DNA from: DAOUJI01 sp965237875
GTDB taxonomy: Bacteria > Chloroflexota > Dehalococcoidia > Lucifugimonadales > JAGWBF01
DNA: 64,000 bases
Reading direction: 5' to 3'
Assembly (NCBI GenBank): GCA_965237875.1
Contig: CBDEGP010000002.1
Location: 992,001 to 1,056,000, forward strand
This document shows, in pieces, positions 35,391 to 43,513 of the stretch. The notes under the pieces are model-generated. The model worked only from the letters and a program-made list of their open reading frames with translations. It did not search any database and was not told where the DNA came from. Each line of letters begins with the position of its first letter. Position 1 is the first letter of the stretch. A program made the translations under genes and the position numbers.

Positions 35391-35557
35391 TAGTGTGTGA
35401 ATTCTTTGAGGGGCTTGTCCTTCCAGGATTGATTGAGGTAATTGATCACTCCGAATATGATCCGGTCCACGCTGGCTTGGTTCTGAAAGCAGCTCATTGG
35501 CCTGGTCCTGCGCCTCATTTCCCAGAAGGCTCGTTCGCTGGCATTGGTAGTACGCAC
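35390..35557 (-). pseudogene. IS256-family (mutator-type) transposase, C-terminal fragment
   Basis: The minus strand encodes VRTTNASERAFWEMRRRTRP, MSCFQNQASVDRIIFGVINY and LNQSWKDKPLKEFTH. This matches the C-terminal R-T-T-N-x-x-E-R-x-F-x-E-x-R-R-R-T-R-P signature of IS256-type transposases, ending with the typical KPLKEFT. Upstream sequence shows only scattered, out-of-frame similarity, so the rest is decayed. Confidence 0.82.
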
Positions 35558-35665
35558 CTTGACTCTGGAAGCCCCTCCGGGTCTCGATAATCCGGCTCGA
35601 TGTTGGTGGCCCGCGAATACGCTTCGCCCGGCCACACGAGATCAGCAAGCGCGGCCCGCCTCCGG

Positions 35666-35877
35666 TCAACCATGCTGGGCCTCGCGCCGTGCGTAGAAGT
35701 CTTCCAGAACGTCGGCGGAGCGTACATCCGCATCAAGCGTCACCATGTTGAGCCCGGCAGTGCGGATCAGGCGTGCTTGTGCGGTTCGCTGCTCAAGCTC
35801 CTCCAGAAGTTCTAGCAGCGCCCGATTTTCGAGGCACAGGACGCGACCCGGACTAAGGGGAGCCCAGCGGAGCTCCT
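35666..35877 (-). pseudogene. 3' part of an unrecognised gene cut by IS1182 copy 3
   Basis: An open minus-strand frame runs from the IS boundary to a TGA at 35666. It encodes ELRWAPLSPGRVLCLENRAL, LELLEELEQRTAQARLIRTA and VLEDFYARREAQHG. The helical, Glu/Leu-rich character suggests a real protein C-terminus, but I do not recognise the family. On the far side of the IS only about nine in-frame codons precede an in-frame TGA. Confidence 0.35.
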
Positions 35878-37444
35878 CTAGCAGCCCGTCCGAGAAACAC
35901 GGTTGGCGAGTGTTTGGGGGTATGATGGGCCCAGTCCAGTAGCGGGGAGTCGTTGATGAGCAAAACCTACCTTCCCTACGAACCCGACCAGCAGTTGCTG
36001 TTGCCAGCGGCGTTGCAGGAGTGGCTGCCTGACGACCATCTGGCCTACTTCATATCCGACGTGGTGGACCAGTTGGACATGTCGGAGGTCACCGCTCGCT
36101 ACGAGCGGGAACGGCGTGGCGGGCCGCCGTATCATCCACGGATGATGGTCAAGGTGTTGCTCTACGGCTACTGCGTGGGGGTGGCGTCCTCACGCCGCAT
36201 CGCCCAGCGTCTCCACGAGGACATCGCCTTCAGGGTGTTGGCGGCGAACAACACACCGGACTTCCGGACCATCTCCGACTTTCGCAAGGATCATGTGGAT
36301 GCGCTGTCGGGCCTGTTCGTACAGGTACTGGCGTTGTGCCAGCAGGCGGGTCTGGTGAAGCTGGGGCACGTGGCGCTGGACGGCACGAAGGTCAAGGCCA
36401 ACGCATCGAAGCATAAGGCGATGAGTTACCAACGGATGAAGGAGAAGGCAGCGCAGTTGGCGGCGGAGGTCGCGGAGTTGTTGCGACAGGCCCAGGCAGC
36501 GGATGATGAGGAAGACCGGCGGTACGGCAAAGACAAGCGTGGAGATGAGTTGCCGCAGGAGTTGGCCTTTCGAGAGGGTCGGTTGGAGAAGATACGGGAA
36601 GCCATGGCGGCGCTGGAAGCCGAGGCGCAGGCGGCTGGCGAACAGGCCGAGGCCGAAGGTGGTAATCACCCGGGGGCACCCGACGACAAGGCCCAGCGTA
36701 ACTTCACCGATACCGAGTCGCGCATCATGCCCGCACCTGGAGGAAAGGACTTCCTGCAAGCGTACAACTGTCAGGCGGTGGTGGACAGCGCTCACCAGGT
36801 GATCGTGGCGGCGCGGGCGACCAACCAGACTTCGGATAAGCAACAGGCTGCGGCGATGATGGAGGAGACCATCGACAACGTCGGTGCAGTCCCCAGGGAA
36901 GTATCCGCCGATGCTGGCTATTACTCGGCAAAGGCAGTCGACGAGCTCTATGCTCTGGGCGTGGACCCGTTCGTCGCGCCGGAGCAGACCCGCCACGGGC
37001 GGGTTGTGCCACCCGCGCCCCGAGGTCGCATACCCAGCCATCTGTCTCCCAGGGACCGGATGCGACGTAAGTTACAGACCAAGCGGGGTCGGCAGCGCTG
37101 CGCTTTACGGATGCAAACTGTGGAGCCGGTATTCGGCCAGATCAAGCAGGGTCGGGGATTCCGGCAGTTCCTGCTGCGGGGACTGGAGAAGGTGAACGGC
37201 GAATGGTCGCTGATCTGCACCGGCCACAACCTGCTCAAACTGTTCCGCTTTGGGGTCAATCTGCACAGGAAAGCACGGGGCGATGGGCCAGCCCAACGCA
37301 TCAGGAACTTTGCCGAGGTAGTGAGCACGGCGCTATTCGCAAAGCTATCTGGGGGCCGGCCGGGGCAACCGGCAAAATTAGTTGTCGCGATCCATTGTCG
37401 CTGACCTGCAAGCACCGTTAGATAATCCTCGGACGGGCTGCTAG
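35878..37444 (+). mobile_element. IS1182-family insertion sequence, copy 3
   Basis: Core 35882-37440 (1559 bp), CAGCCCGTCCGAG inverted repeats, CTAG on both sides (35878-35881 and 37441-37444). Opposite orientation to copies 1 and 2 and with an intact transposase. It differs from them at only a few, mostly silent, bases. Confidence 0.94.
35953..37404 (+). CDS. IS1182-family transposase (intact)
   Basis: The 483-residue transposase appears identical in sequence to copy 1; the base differences I found are synonymous. An ATGATGGGC region precedes the gene, and GGGGAGTCG lies just ahead of the start codon. Catalytic region as in copy 1 (ALDGTKVKANASKHKAM, DAGYYSAKAV, VEPVFGQIKQGRGFRQF). As one of two intact copies it could also mobilise the frameshifted copy 2. 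Confidence 0.95.
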   Translation: MMSKTYLPYEPDQQLLLPAALQEWLPDDHLAYFISDVVDQLDMSEVTARYERERRGGPPYHPRMMVKVLLYGYCVGVASSRRIAQRLHEDIAFRVLAANNTPDFRTISDFRKDHVDALSGLFVQVLALCQQAGLVKLGHVALDGTKVKANASKHKAMSYQRMKEKAAQLAAEVAELLRQAQAADDEEDRRYGKDKRGDELPQELAFREGRLEKIREAMAALEAEAQAAGEQAEAEGGNHPGAPDDKAQRNFTDTESRIMPAPGGKDFLQAYNCQAVVDSAHQVIVAARATNQTSDKQQAAAMMEETIDNVGAVPREVSADAGYYSAKAVDELYALGVDPFVAPEQTRHGRVVPPAPRGRIPSHLSPRDRMRRKLQTKRGRQRCALRMQTVEPVFGQIKQGRGFRQFLLRGLEKVNGEWSLICTGHNLLKLFRFGVNLHRKARGDGPAQRIRNFAEVVSTALFAKLSGGRPGQPAKLVVAIHCR

Positions 37445-37562
37445 GCTCGTTCGTGAGGAATGTTGAATTCAACAAGCGCTAGGTCGGGACCGAGTACACG
37501 GCGCCTGTCCTGCTCGAAAACGGGTTAACTGGTACGACCGAAGTACCCAACACTAGGGCAGT

Positions 37563-37637
37563 TGGCTCCCCAGGTAGGATTCGAACCTACGACCTAGCGG
37601 TTAACAGCCGCCCGCTCTACCGCTGAGCTACTGGGGA
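37563..37637 (-). tRNA. tRNA-Asn (anticodon GTT)
   Basis: The full cloverleaf can be drawn: 7-bp acceptor TCCCCAG/CTGGGGA, D-stem GCTC/GAGC, 5-bp anticodon stem with loop CTGTTAA (anticodon GTT), and a T-arm containing GGTTCGAATCC. Discriminator G and encoded CCA. Confidence 0.96.
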
Positions 37638-37676
37638 TTGTGAGCGCAGCAAGGGACGAGCAATGCTGCACAAGGG

Positions 37677-37705
37677 ATTCTATCACCGGGACGCCGTCGG
37701 CTCAA
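37677..37705 (-). promoter_or_regulatory. Promoter of tRNA-Asn
   Basis: On the minus strand TTGAGC (37700-37705) and TAGAAT (37677-37682) are separated by 17 bases, 39 bases ahead of the mature tRNA 5' end. Confidence 0.55.
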
Positions 37706-37813
37706 CCGCCGCCGAACTTACAGCTTGGGACTTGAGAACCGCGCCAACCGGCTCAATCCGGCCAGGAGCCAACGAGGGCCGCCCACACCTATCCCGCCCA
37801 TTCCGGGGACGAG

Positions 37814-38620
37814 CTAACGGCCCTTGTACACCGGAGCTCTCTTCTCCAGGAAGGACGTTGCAGCCTCCAGCCTGTCCTCCGTGTAGCGCAGCGGAAGGTT
37901 CGCGTTCATCTCCCGCTCCGCCACCTCCTGCAGGTCCATGTCCAGCTTGTACATAAGCTCTTTGGCAGCCCGCACGGCCAAGGGCGGATTGGACGCTATC
38001 TCCGACGCCATAGACATGGCCTCTTCAATCAGCCGCTCTTCAGGCGAAACGTCATTGACCAACCCCTTATCCTTGGCCCACGCGGCCCCATACATGCCGC
38101 CCGTCAGAGTCATCTCGGCCGCCACTCCGAAACCCACCAGACGGGGCAGAGTGTACGAGGCGCCGGTGTCGGGCATCAGGGAACGCTTGATGAATATGGA
38201 CGAAAAACGCGCCGTCTCCGACGCGATGCGTATGTCGCAGGCAAGGGCCAGAGCCAAGCCCGCTCCCGCAGCCACTCCATTGACTGCGGCAATGGTCGCT
38301 TGGGGCAGACCGCGGAGCCGGGAAGCCAGCGCCGTTATGCTGACGGTGCGAGGCGCATGAATCCGGCCCGGAGGAGGCTGCTCGCCGCCTCCGTCAAGGG
38401 TTGCCCGCTGCTCCACCACGTCGGCCCCGGAGCAGAAACCTCTTCCGGCGCCCGTCAGGATGAGAGCCCGCACGTCGGGGAACTGCGCCTCGACGTTGTC
38501 CAAGACAACATGGAACTCCTTGGTCATGGCATGGCTGAGAGCGTTCAGCTTGTCTGGCCGGTTCAAGGTGACGGTGGAGACGTGGCCGGTCGTCTCCACG
38601 ATAAAGAACTCATAGCCCAT
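37814..38620 (-). CDS. Enoyl-CoA hydratase/isomerase family protein
   Basis: This crotonase-fold enzyme is 268 residues from ATG 38620, chosen because GGAGGG lies about 7 bases upstream; the ATG at 38635 has no site. Features are TVTLNRPDKLNALSHAM, ALILTGAGRGFCSGADVVEQ (first oxyanion loop), TIAAVNGVAAGAGLALALAC (second oxyanion loop), DIRIASETARFSSIFIKRSL and MPDTGASYTLPRLVG (position of the catalytic Glu in hydratases is Asp-Thr here). It ends FLEKRAPVYKGR. Likely beta-oxidation-type hydration or isomerisation of a CoA ester; single gene next to tRNA-Asn. Confidence 0.92.
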   Translation of the reverse strand: MGYEFFIVETTGHVSTVTLNRPDKLNALSHAMTKEFHVVLDNVEAQFPDVRALILTGAGRGFCSGADVVEQRATLDGGGEQPPPGRIHAPRTVSITALASRLRGLPQATIAAVNGVAAGAGLALALACDIRIASETARFSSIFIKRSLMPDTGASYTLPRLVGFGVAAEMTLTGGMYGAAWAKDKGLVNDVSPEERLIEEAMSMASEIASNPPLAVRAAKELMYKLDMDLQEVAEREMNANLPLRYTEDRLEAATSFLEKRAPVYKGR

Positions 38621-38792
38621 TGCGGCGCCCTCCATACTGCTGCGCTTCAGCCGGTTCGCCCTTAATTCGACCCTAATTCGATGGAATGATAGCCTTGGAG
38701 CAATAGCGGGTCAACGCCGCCCATTCGCCATCGCCAAACAGCGCTTCCTGTGCCGGGCTGGACCGACTCCTACGGCCGGGCTGGCGTCAGCC

Positions 38793-38833
38793 TTGACCCC
38801 ATACCGCGTATGTAACTACCATAGTGTAATGAC
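38793..38833 (+). promoter_or_regulatory. Relict brnTA-type promoter/operator
   Basis: TTGACC (38793-38798), 18 bases, TACCAT (38817-38822), overlapped by the sequence GTAACTACCATAGTGTAATG plus two bases. It matches the intact brnTA operator at 17 of 22 positions when that is read on the minus strand. Confidence 0.6.
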
Positions 38834-38855
38834 ACAAGCGGCAGAAGAAAGGCTT

Positions 38856-39060
38856 ATGAGGAAGGAGCGCATTGAGTTGAACGAGCGCCGGCAGACTAAG
38901 GTCCATTCCCTGGAGGACCTGCCGGACGACCAAATCAATATAATCGAAGTCCCCCGAGATCCTCGATTGGTCGAATGCACGGCGGGGCTTGTTCTACCGG
39001 CCCATCAAACAGCAAATCACACTGCGTCTTGATGCGGACGTGGTGGCCTGGTTCAAGGCT
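38856..39060 (+). pseudogene. brnA: Broken second copy of brnA (antitoxin) without its toxin
   Basis: The ATG at 38856 begins MRKERIELNERRQTKVHSLE, then DLPDDQINIIEVP, homologous to the intact BrnA (MKKETIKLTNEQ, MPDDEIDTTNVP). A run of five C (about 38951-38955) has one base too many. With four, the frame continues EILDWSNARRGLFYRPIKQQ and ITLRLDADVVAWFKA. After that the sequence diverges and the C-terminal ~17 residues are lost. No brnT lies between the promoter and this gene. Confidence 0.8.
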
Positions 39061-39300
39061 CATCGACACCGCCTGGAGTTCTTACGCCTTTGCTACAGAC
39101 GGCGCAAATGTGTTGACCTCTGGCGAGGGTTGGGCAATGATAGGACAATGCCCCTGGTGGATATTCTCTCCGAATACGGTAATCAGCGACTCTGGTCTCC
39201 ACCAAGCGGTGGACGGCACGCAATCAGACGATGTAACACTAGATGCCTGGGAGCAGCTCCTTAACTAGAGGGTATCTATTCTCTGGCAGCCTGATGTCAA

Positions 39301-39915
39301 TTGAGTATATGGAATCAGAGCAACAACGTAGCGATATTGTTCATCGGCGTTTTCGTTGCCGCCGCGTGTGGGGGGCCCACCGACACCGAGCCTCCGTCAA
39401 GCACCACCGTCACCATAGCCGTTGATTCGGAGTGGCAGGTCCCATCTGGATTCAGCGTTGTGCTCCCGTTCACCTATGGGCGAGCCAGTGAGATGCTTAA
39501 GAACGACCCGGGCGCTCCTCCAGACCTACCAGACTTCAGCATGTCAGGAGAGGTGGCAGCCGCAGAGGACGTGGAAAGAGTGCTCATTGCCGCTTATTCG
39601 GACGGAGTGTCCAACGAAGCCCGACCCACAGAAGTTTTGATGTCATGGATCGAGTCAACGGTCGGCAGGGAATTCGCCGAGCCCGTGACCTCGGACCGAG
39701 GTGGGCTACAGCTGGCAACGTCTCGAGGTCAAGCTCAAGGCCCAGCACAGAGTTCGCCTCAAGGCGCCCTGTTGATAGTCATCTCTGAACCTGATACCCA
39801 AAGGGTATGGCGGCTCATGTGCGCTGTCTCATCGAAGGTAATGAGTGATGAGGTGGCGCGGGTTTGCGAGGAAGTCAGCGACGAGTTTCGCCCCCTGCCA
39901 TTAACGGCGCCCTAG
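39301..39915 (+). CDS. Hypothetical lipoprotein
   Basis: A 204-residue frame from a TTG at 39301. The N-terminus (VAILFIGVFVAAAC) is a lipoprotein signal with Cys about 23, followed by a Thr/Ser/Pro-rich linker (GGPTDTEPPSSTTVT). The mature part contains WQVPSGFSVVLPFTYGRASE, VERVLIAAYSDGV, GALLIVISEPDT and RLMCAVSSKVMSDEVARVCE. No family is recognised. The start is uncertain because no strong ribosome-binding site is visible. It stands alone between two remnant genes. Confidence 0.6.
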   Translation: MSIWNQSNNVAILFIGVFVAAACGGPTDTEPPSSTTVTIAVDSEWQVPSGFSVVLPFTYGRASEMLKNDPGAPPDLPDFSMSGEVAAAEDVERVLIAAYSDGVSNEARPTEVLMSWIESTVGREFAEPVTSDRGGLQLATSRGQAQGPAQSSPQGALLIVISEPDTQRVWRLMCAVSSKVMSDEVARVCEEVSDEFRPLPLTAP

Positions 39916-39971
39916 CCCTATTGCCACTTTACGAGTAAGTACAAGAACTCAGACGAACCCTATTCAGGGAT

Positions 39972-40391
39972 TTGGATAACAAGGTCGTCGACCCTGTTAC
40001 TTTCCACGATGGCTCCAACGAGTTCTGCAAAAACCGTGGCAGGCATCAACAGCCCTGCCATGCCTCGGTTGGCCTGTTTGCTTTGCTTGGAGGAAAAGAC
40101 AACCGTATACCGTCTTATCCAAACTTTTCCATCGATTCACTCCTACGTCTCCCAGCGCCCGATTTTGCCGCAGTGCGTAATGATGCACGAGACTTCCTCT
40201 CAAGTCGATTCAAGTGGCTGCAAGACGAGGCCCTGCTGCCCTTCCCCCAAATGAACGATGACCCTGCGCGGAGGCAGATCGACGCCGCCGTTTCCGAGGC
40301 GCTGGACCTAGACCCGGAGTGGGGCGCGCTCATCCGCCGGGCCCTCTCCGAAGAGCCGTCCGTCACCAACCGACGTTACGGTGTCTCATAA
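39972..40391 (+). pseudogene. Possible C-terminal remnant of an N6 DNA methylase-type protein
   Basis: The last ~85 codons encode DARDFLSSRFKWLQDEALLP, then FPQMNDDPARRQIDAAVSEA and LDLDPEWGALIRRALSEEPS. C-termini of some DNA adenine methylases have a similar D-x-x-R-x-x-I-D-x-A-x-x-x-A-L-x-L-D pattern followed by a short Arg-rich end. The first ~45 codons look unrelated and no catalytic region is present. This is a tentative family guess based on general resemblance. Confidence 0.3.
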
Positions 40392-40587
40392 CTCAAAGCG
40401 CCGTTACCCCTTCCGGTGACACTATTCATGAGTCAATTCGCCAAACTCCACCAGACAATTTACAATAAAAACCACAGCGGCCAGCCCAGCTAGAACTGGA
40501 GAAGGGAGACGCTGAAGCTGTTCTCTATGGGCTGGCGGGGTATCGCAGTGACCCCGTTGAGATGCCCATTGAGATGAAGGAGGGGCC

Positions 40588-40908
40588 ATGCCCCAGGAGT
40601 TCGTGAAGGCGGCAGGGGTTGGAGACCTGCAACCCGGGGAAAAGAAGCTCGTGAGGATAGCAGGCGAGCGTATACTACTGTGTAATTATGATGGGCAATA
40701 TTACGCCGTAAACGAAGCATGCACCCACGAAAACGGGATGCTGTCACGTGGACTGCTGTATGAGCACGAAGTGGCATGCCCCCTCCACGGGGCAACCTTC
40801 GATGTCAGGACCGGCGAGGTCATAACCCCTCCGGCCATGGAAGGACTCACAGTCTATCCTGTCAAGATAGAGGGCGACGAAGTCCTGATAGGGACCCCAT
40901 CACAATAG
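40588..40908 (+). CDS. Rieske [2Fe-2S] ferredoxin-like protein
   Basis: This 106-residue soluble electron carrier has the two cluster-binding motifs ACTHENGMLSRG (C-x-H) and ACPLHGATFDVRTG (C-x-x-H). The C-terminus is TVYPVKIEGDEVLIG. AAGGAGGGGCC lies upstream of ATG 40588. Its size matches Rieske ferredoxins that feed ring-hydroxylating oxygenases or nitrite reductases; no oxygenase is encoded next to it. Confidence 0.93.
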   Translation: MPQEFVKAAGVGDLQPGEKKLVRIAGERILLCNYDGQYYAVNEACTHENGMLSRGLLYEHEVACPLHGATFDVRTGEVITPPAMEGLTVYPVKIEGDEVLIGTPSQ

Positions 40909-41083
40909 AGCTCGCCTGTGTCCGACTGTCATCTGCTCCAAATCGGCAGGCTCGTCGAACCGATATGCACCGGAGCCAAAAGCCGAATGAACGGCAACGA
41001 CTTCCGTCGTCCGGACGGCAATGTCCCAGCCGAGAGCTTCAATCGGTCTTTGGCGACAAACGCCAGGTAGTGGTCACCCCGGC

Positions 41084-42814
41084 TTAGGCCCCCTTGCCGT
41101 GGCGCAGCAGCTCGCCTGACAGCGCTCCCGTCGGCTCGCCGTCCTCAAAGGTCACCTGACCATTCACCATAATCCAGCGATACCCGGATGCCTTCTGAAT
41201 CCTGCGCCACTCGTCTCCGGGCAGGTCCCTGGCAACCTCTGGGGGCAACAGCTTCAGGTTCTCTAAATCGTACACCACAAGGTCTGCAGCTGCGCCCTCG
41301 CGGATAACGCCTCGGTCCTTGAACCCACCAAAGAAGGCAGGCAGGTAACTCAACTTATAGTGGGCCTCCTCCAGGCTCACCAGCTGCTCATCCCGCACCA
41401 TCCAGGCCAGGACATCCGTGGGGAAGCTTCCGAAGGTCATGAACTTGACGTGCGCCCCACCATCGGATAATCCGGGGATCACGTGGGGGTCATTCATTAT
41501 CTCGGCTGTGTATGCAGAGTTGTCGCGGTCCCCTGCGGCCAGGAACTCGGTCTGCAGATCGTCCGCCACCACGAGGTCCAACAATGCATCGATGAGGTGC
41601 TTGCCTTCGATCTGTGCAATCTGGGGGACCGACCGCCCAATATAGTCCTCAAACTTCTGATCGCCGACTTTCTGGACGACCAGGCCTGCCACAGACCCAC
41701 GCTGGACGGCCCCATGCGGTCGTCCGCCCGAGTCCCAGTCTTCACGCAGTCTCCTCCTGTGCTCCGGGTCCTGCATCTTCTCCTTACGCTCGGCCGGCGT
41801 CCCCAAGGTCACCTCTCGCCAAGCGGGGCTCCCATCGAACAGGTTCCAATCCTCAAAGGTCAACTCAAAGCCGCCACGGGTCGTCATGCCTTGGCCATAC
41901 ACTCTAAGGCCTCTCCGGGCACAGTCCGCCAGCCAATCAAGCCTCTGCCGGTGTATCGTTGGATCGGAGACATTGGGCATGACAACCTGATATATGATCG
42001 GCCGACCGCTTACTTCAGCCACTTCCTCGAAGAGCTGCAGGGTAAGCTCCGGTATGGGTTCGCGCCCTTCGGTAGGCTCCCGGTAAGTCAACTCGATGTA
42101 GCCCTCATCCCGCTCGCCCAAGACCCGTGCGAAGGCGAGGATCTCCTCACGGCTCATCAGGTCGGTGATCATTGGAGTCCCGTCATAGTCCCGCTGGTTG
42201 GAATCCGGTCCCGAGACCTGGGCGCTCCAGCCACAGGCCCCAGCATCCATCCCCTCGTGCACCAGCCTGCACATCTCCTCTAGCTCCGCCTTTGTGGGCC
42301 GCCTCTTCTTGGCTTCGTCCCATCCCATGACCCAGCCATAAAGGGGCGTCAGCGGCACGTAGCTCAGGAGATTTACTCCCTTGGGGATGCGTTCCAGACT
42401 GTCAAGGAACTCGGGGAACGTCACCCAGTCCCACAGCATCCCCTCCTGCATGGCTCTAAGGGGTATGGCCTCGTTGCGAGTCAGTGAAAGCATCGCCCTG
42501 TCGCGAAACTCGGGCTCACACGGAGCAAATCCAAAGCCGCAGTTGCCGATGGCCACGGAGGTCACGCCGTGCCAGCCGGACAGGGTGCAGTAGGGGTCCC
42601 ACTGGACCTGAGCGTCATAGTGGGTGTGAAGGTCCACGAAACCGGGGGCGACGATGAGGCCCGTAGCGTCCAGCGTCTTGGCGGCGCTGGCCCCCTTCAG
42701 GCCGCCCATCTTGGCGACTTTTCCGTCCTTGATGCCCAAGTCGCTTCTATACCGCGGCGCCCGTGTGCCGTCGACAACCATGCCTCCCTTGATGATAACG
42801 TCATACTCTGCCAT
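41084..42814 (-). CDS. Amidohydrolase, N-acyl-D-amino-acid deacylase type
   Basis: This zinc hydrolase of the urease superfamily is 576 residues from ATG 42814. That start is chosen because AAAGGAG lies just upstream and the family begins YDVIIKGGMVVDG; the longer frame from 42934 adds 40 unrelated residues. Motifs: GLIVAPGFVDLHTHYDAQVQWDP (metal-binding HTH), TSVAIGNCGFGFAPC, FLAAGDRDNS and PGLSDGGAHVKFM (Asp/His of the active site), and AADLVVYDLENLKLLPP. It probably hydrolyses amide bonds of D-configured or unusual N-acyl amino acids, though dihydroorotase-like substrates are possible. Confidence 0.9.
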   Translation of the reverse strand: MAEYDVIIKGGMVVDGTRAPRYRSDLGIKDGKVAKMGGLKGASAAKTLDATGLIVAPGFVDLHTHYDAQVQWDPYCTLSGWHGVTSVAIGNCGFGFAPCEPEFRDRAMLSLTRNEAIPLRAMQEGMLWDWVTFPEFLDSLERIPKGVNLLSYVPLTPLYGWVMGWDEAKKRRPTKAELEEMCRLVHEGMDAGACGWSAQVSGPDSNQRDYDGTPMITDLMSREEILAFARVLGERDEGYIELTYREPTEGREPIPELTLQLFEEVAEVSGRPIIYQVVMPNVSDPTIHRQRLDWLADCARRGLRVYGQGMTTRGGFELTFEDWNLFDGSPAWREVTLGTPAERKEKMQDPEHRRRLREDWDSGGRPHGAVQRGSVAGLVVQKVGDQKFEDYIGRSVPQIAQIEGKHLIDALLDLVVADDLQTEFLAAGDRDNSAYTAEIMNDPHVIPGLSDGGAHVKFMTFGSFPTDVLAWMVRDEQLVSLEEAHYKLSYLPAFFGGFKDRGVIREGAAADLVVYDLENLKLLPPEVARDLPGDEWRRIQKASGYRWIMVNGQVTFEDGEPTGALSGELLRHGKGA

Positions 42815-42887
42815 GCGGCTCCTTTCTCCCCACCCATAAAGCCTAGGAGCGATTATTGCCCGTGCTGGATGGATGAAGGACTCTACA

Positions 42888-42916
42888 ATAATCTTATCTA
42901 ATTGGGTTTGTGTCAA
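42888..42916 (-). promoter_or_regulatory. Promoter of the deacylase gene
   Basis: On the minus strand TTGACA (42911-42916) and GATTAT (42888-42893) are separated by 17 bases, 74 bases ahead of the ATG. Confidence 0.55.
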
Positions 42917-43055
42917 CAGTTTCCTCATGTCCATACGCTTTTCGTAAGATTCGTGGGGGAAGAGTCCTTCTGAAGACCCCGTTGTGGTCGGTCTGACTGT
43001 GGCCGACTATCATCCTCGGAACGCCGGTTCGAAATTCCTGGTCCACCACAGCACG

Positions 43056-43085
43056 TTGACACTAGGCAAGTTGAATTACTACACT
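43056..43085 (+). promoter_or_regulatory. Promoter of the rhodanese-molybdenum hydroxylase operon
   Basis: TTGACA (43056-43061) and TACACT (43080-43085) with an 18-base spacer, 35 bases before the rhodanese ATG. Confidence 0.65.
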
Positions 43086-43120
43086 TGCTTTAGCCAAATC
43101 GCCGTTTCCAAGGAGACTTG

Positions 43121-43492
43121 ATGTCCGCCGGGCGAGAAATGATCAGGAAGGCACAGGCGGAGATGCCCCGCACGTCGGCACAGGACGTCCACGCGGCCCG
43201 GGAAACCGGGGAGGACATCGTAGTTCTAGACGTCAGGGAGAGGGAGGAGTGGGACGCTTTCCACATCCCCGGGGCCGTGAACCTAGCCCGTGGAAGGCTG
43301 GAGGGTTTGACCGAGGAACGGCTGCCCGACAAGAACGCCCGCATCGTCTGCCATTGAGGGGGCGCAGGACGATCTTCGCTGGCAGCGAAGACACTCAGGG
43401 AGATGGGGTACACCAACGTAAGCTACATGACCGAAGGCATCAACGGCTGGAAGGAAATGGGCCTGCCCATCGAGCAATCAGAGTCGGAGTAA
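43121..43492 (+). CDS. Rhodanese-like sulfurtransferase, probable selenoprotein (UGA at the catalytic Cys)
   Basis: A single-domain rhodanese of 123 residues if the in-frame TGA at 43355-43357 is decoded. Before it are TSAQDVHAARETGEDIVVLD, VREREEWDAFHIPGAVNLAR and ARIVCH; after it, in the same frame, GGAGRSSLAAKTLREMGYTN, VSYMTEGINGWKEMGLPI and a TAA at 43490. The active-site loop is C-x4-R: the TGA is codon 79, exactly five codons before the Arg of GRSSLAAK, so selenocysteine would replace the nucleophilic Cys. No frameshift is needed. A hairpin at 43373-43391 suits a bacterial SECIS. ATG 43121 has AGGAG five bases upstream. The molybdenum hydroxylase starts 21 bases after the stop. Rhodanese-related selenoproteins have been reported in marine metagenomes. 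The alternative is a recent nonsense mutation. Confidence 0.82.
43373..43391 (+). promoter_or_regulatory. Candidate bacterial SECIS element (rhodanese)
   Basis: A perfect 8-bp stem TCTTCGCT/AGCGAAGA encloses the loop GGC. The loop begins 24 bases after the TGA (23 intervening bases) and opens with G. This fits the published bacterial SECIS model (apical loop roughly 16-37 bases from the UGA, G within the first two loop bases, stem of at least 4 bp). Confidence 0.75.
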
Positions 43493-43513
43493 GACCTTAG
43501 AACAGGAGGCGTG

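Noticed and set aside
43118..43357. Rhodanese read as a 79-residue truncated protein
   Set aside because: The same frame continues through the TGA with perfect family similarity to a TAA at 43490, so truncation is the weaker reading.
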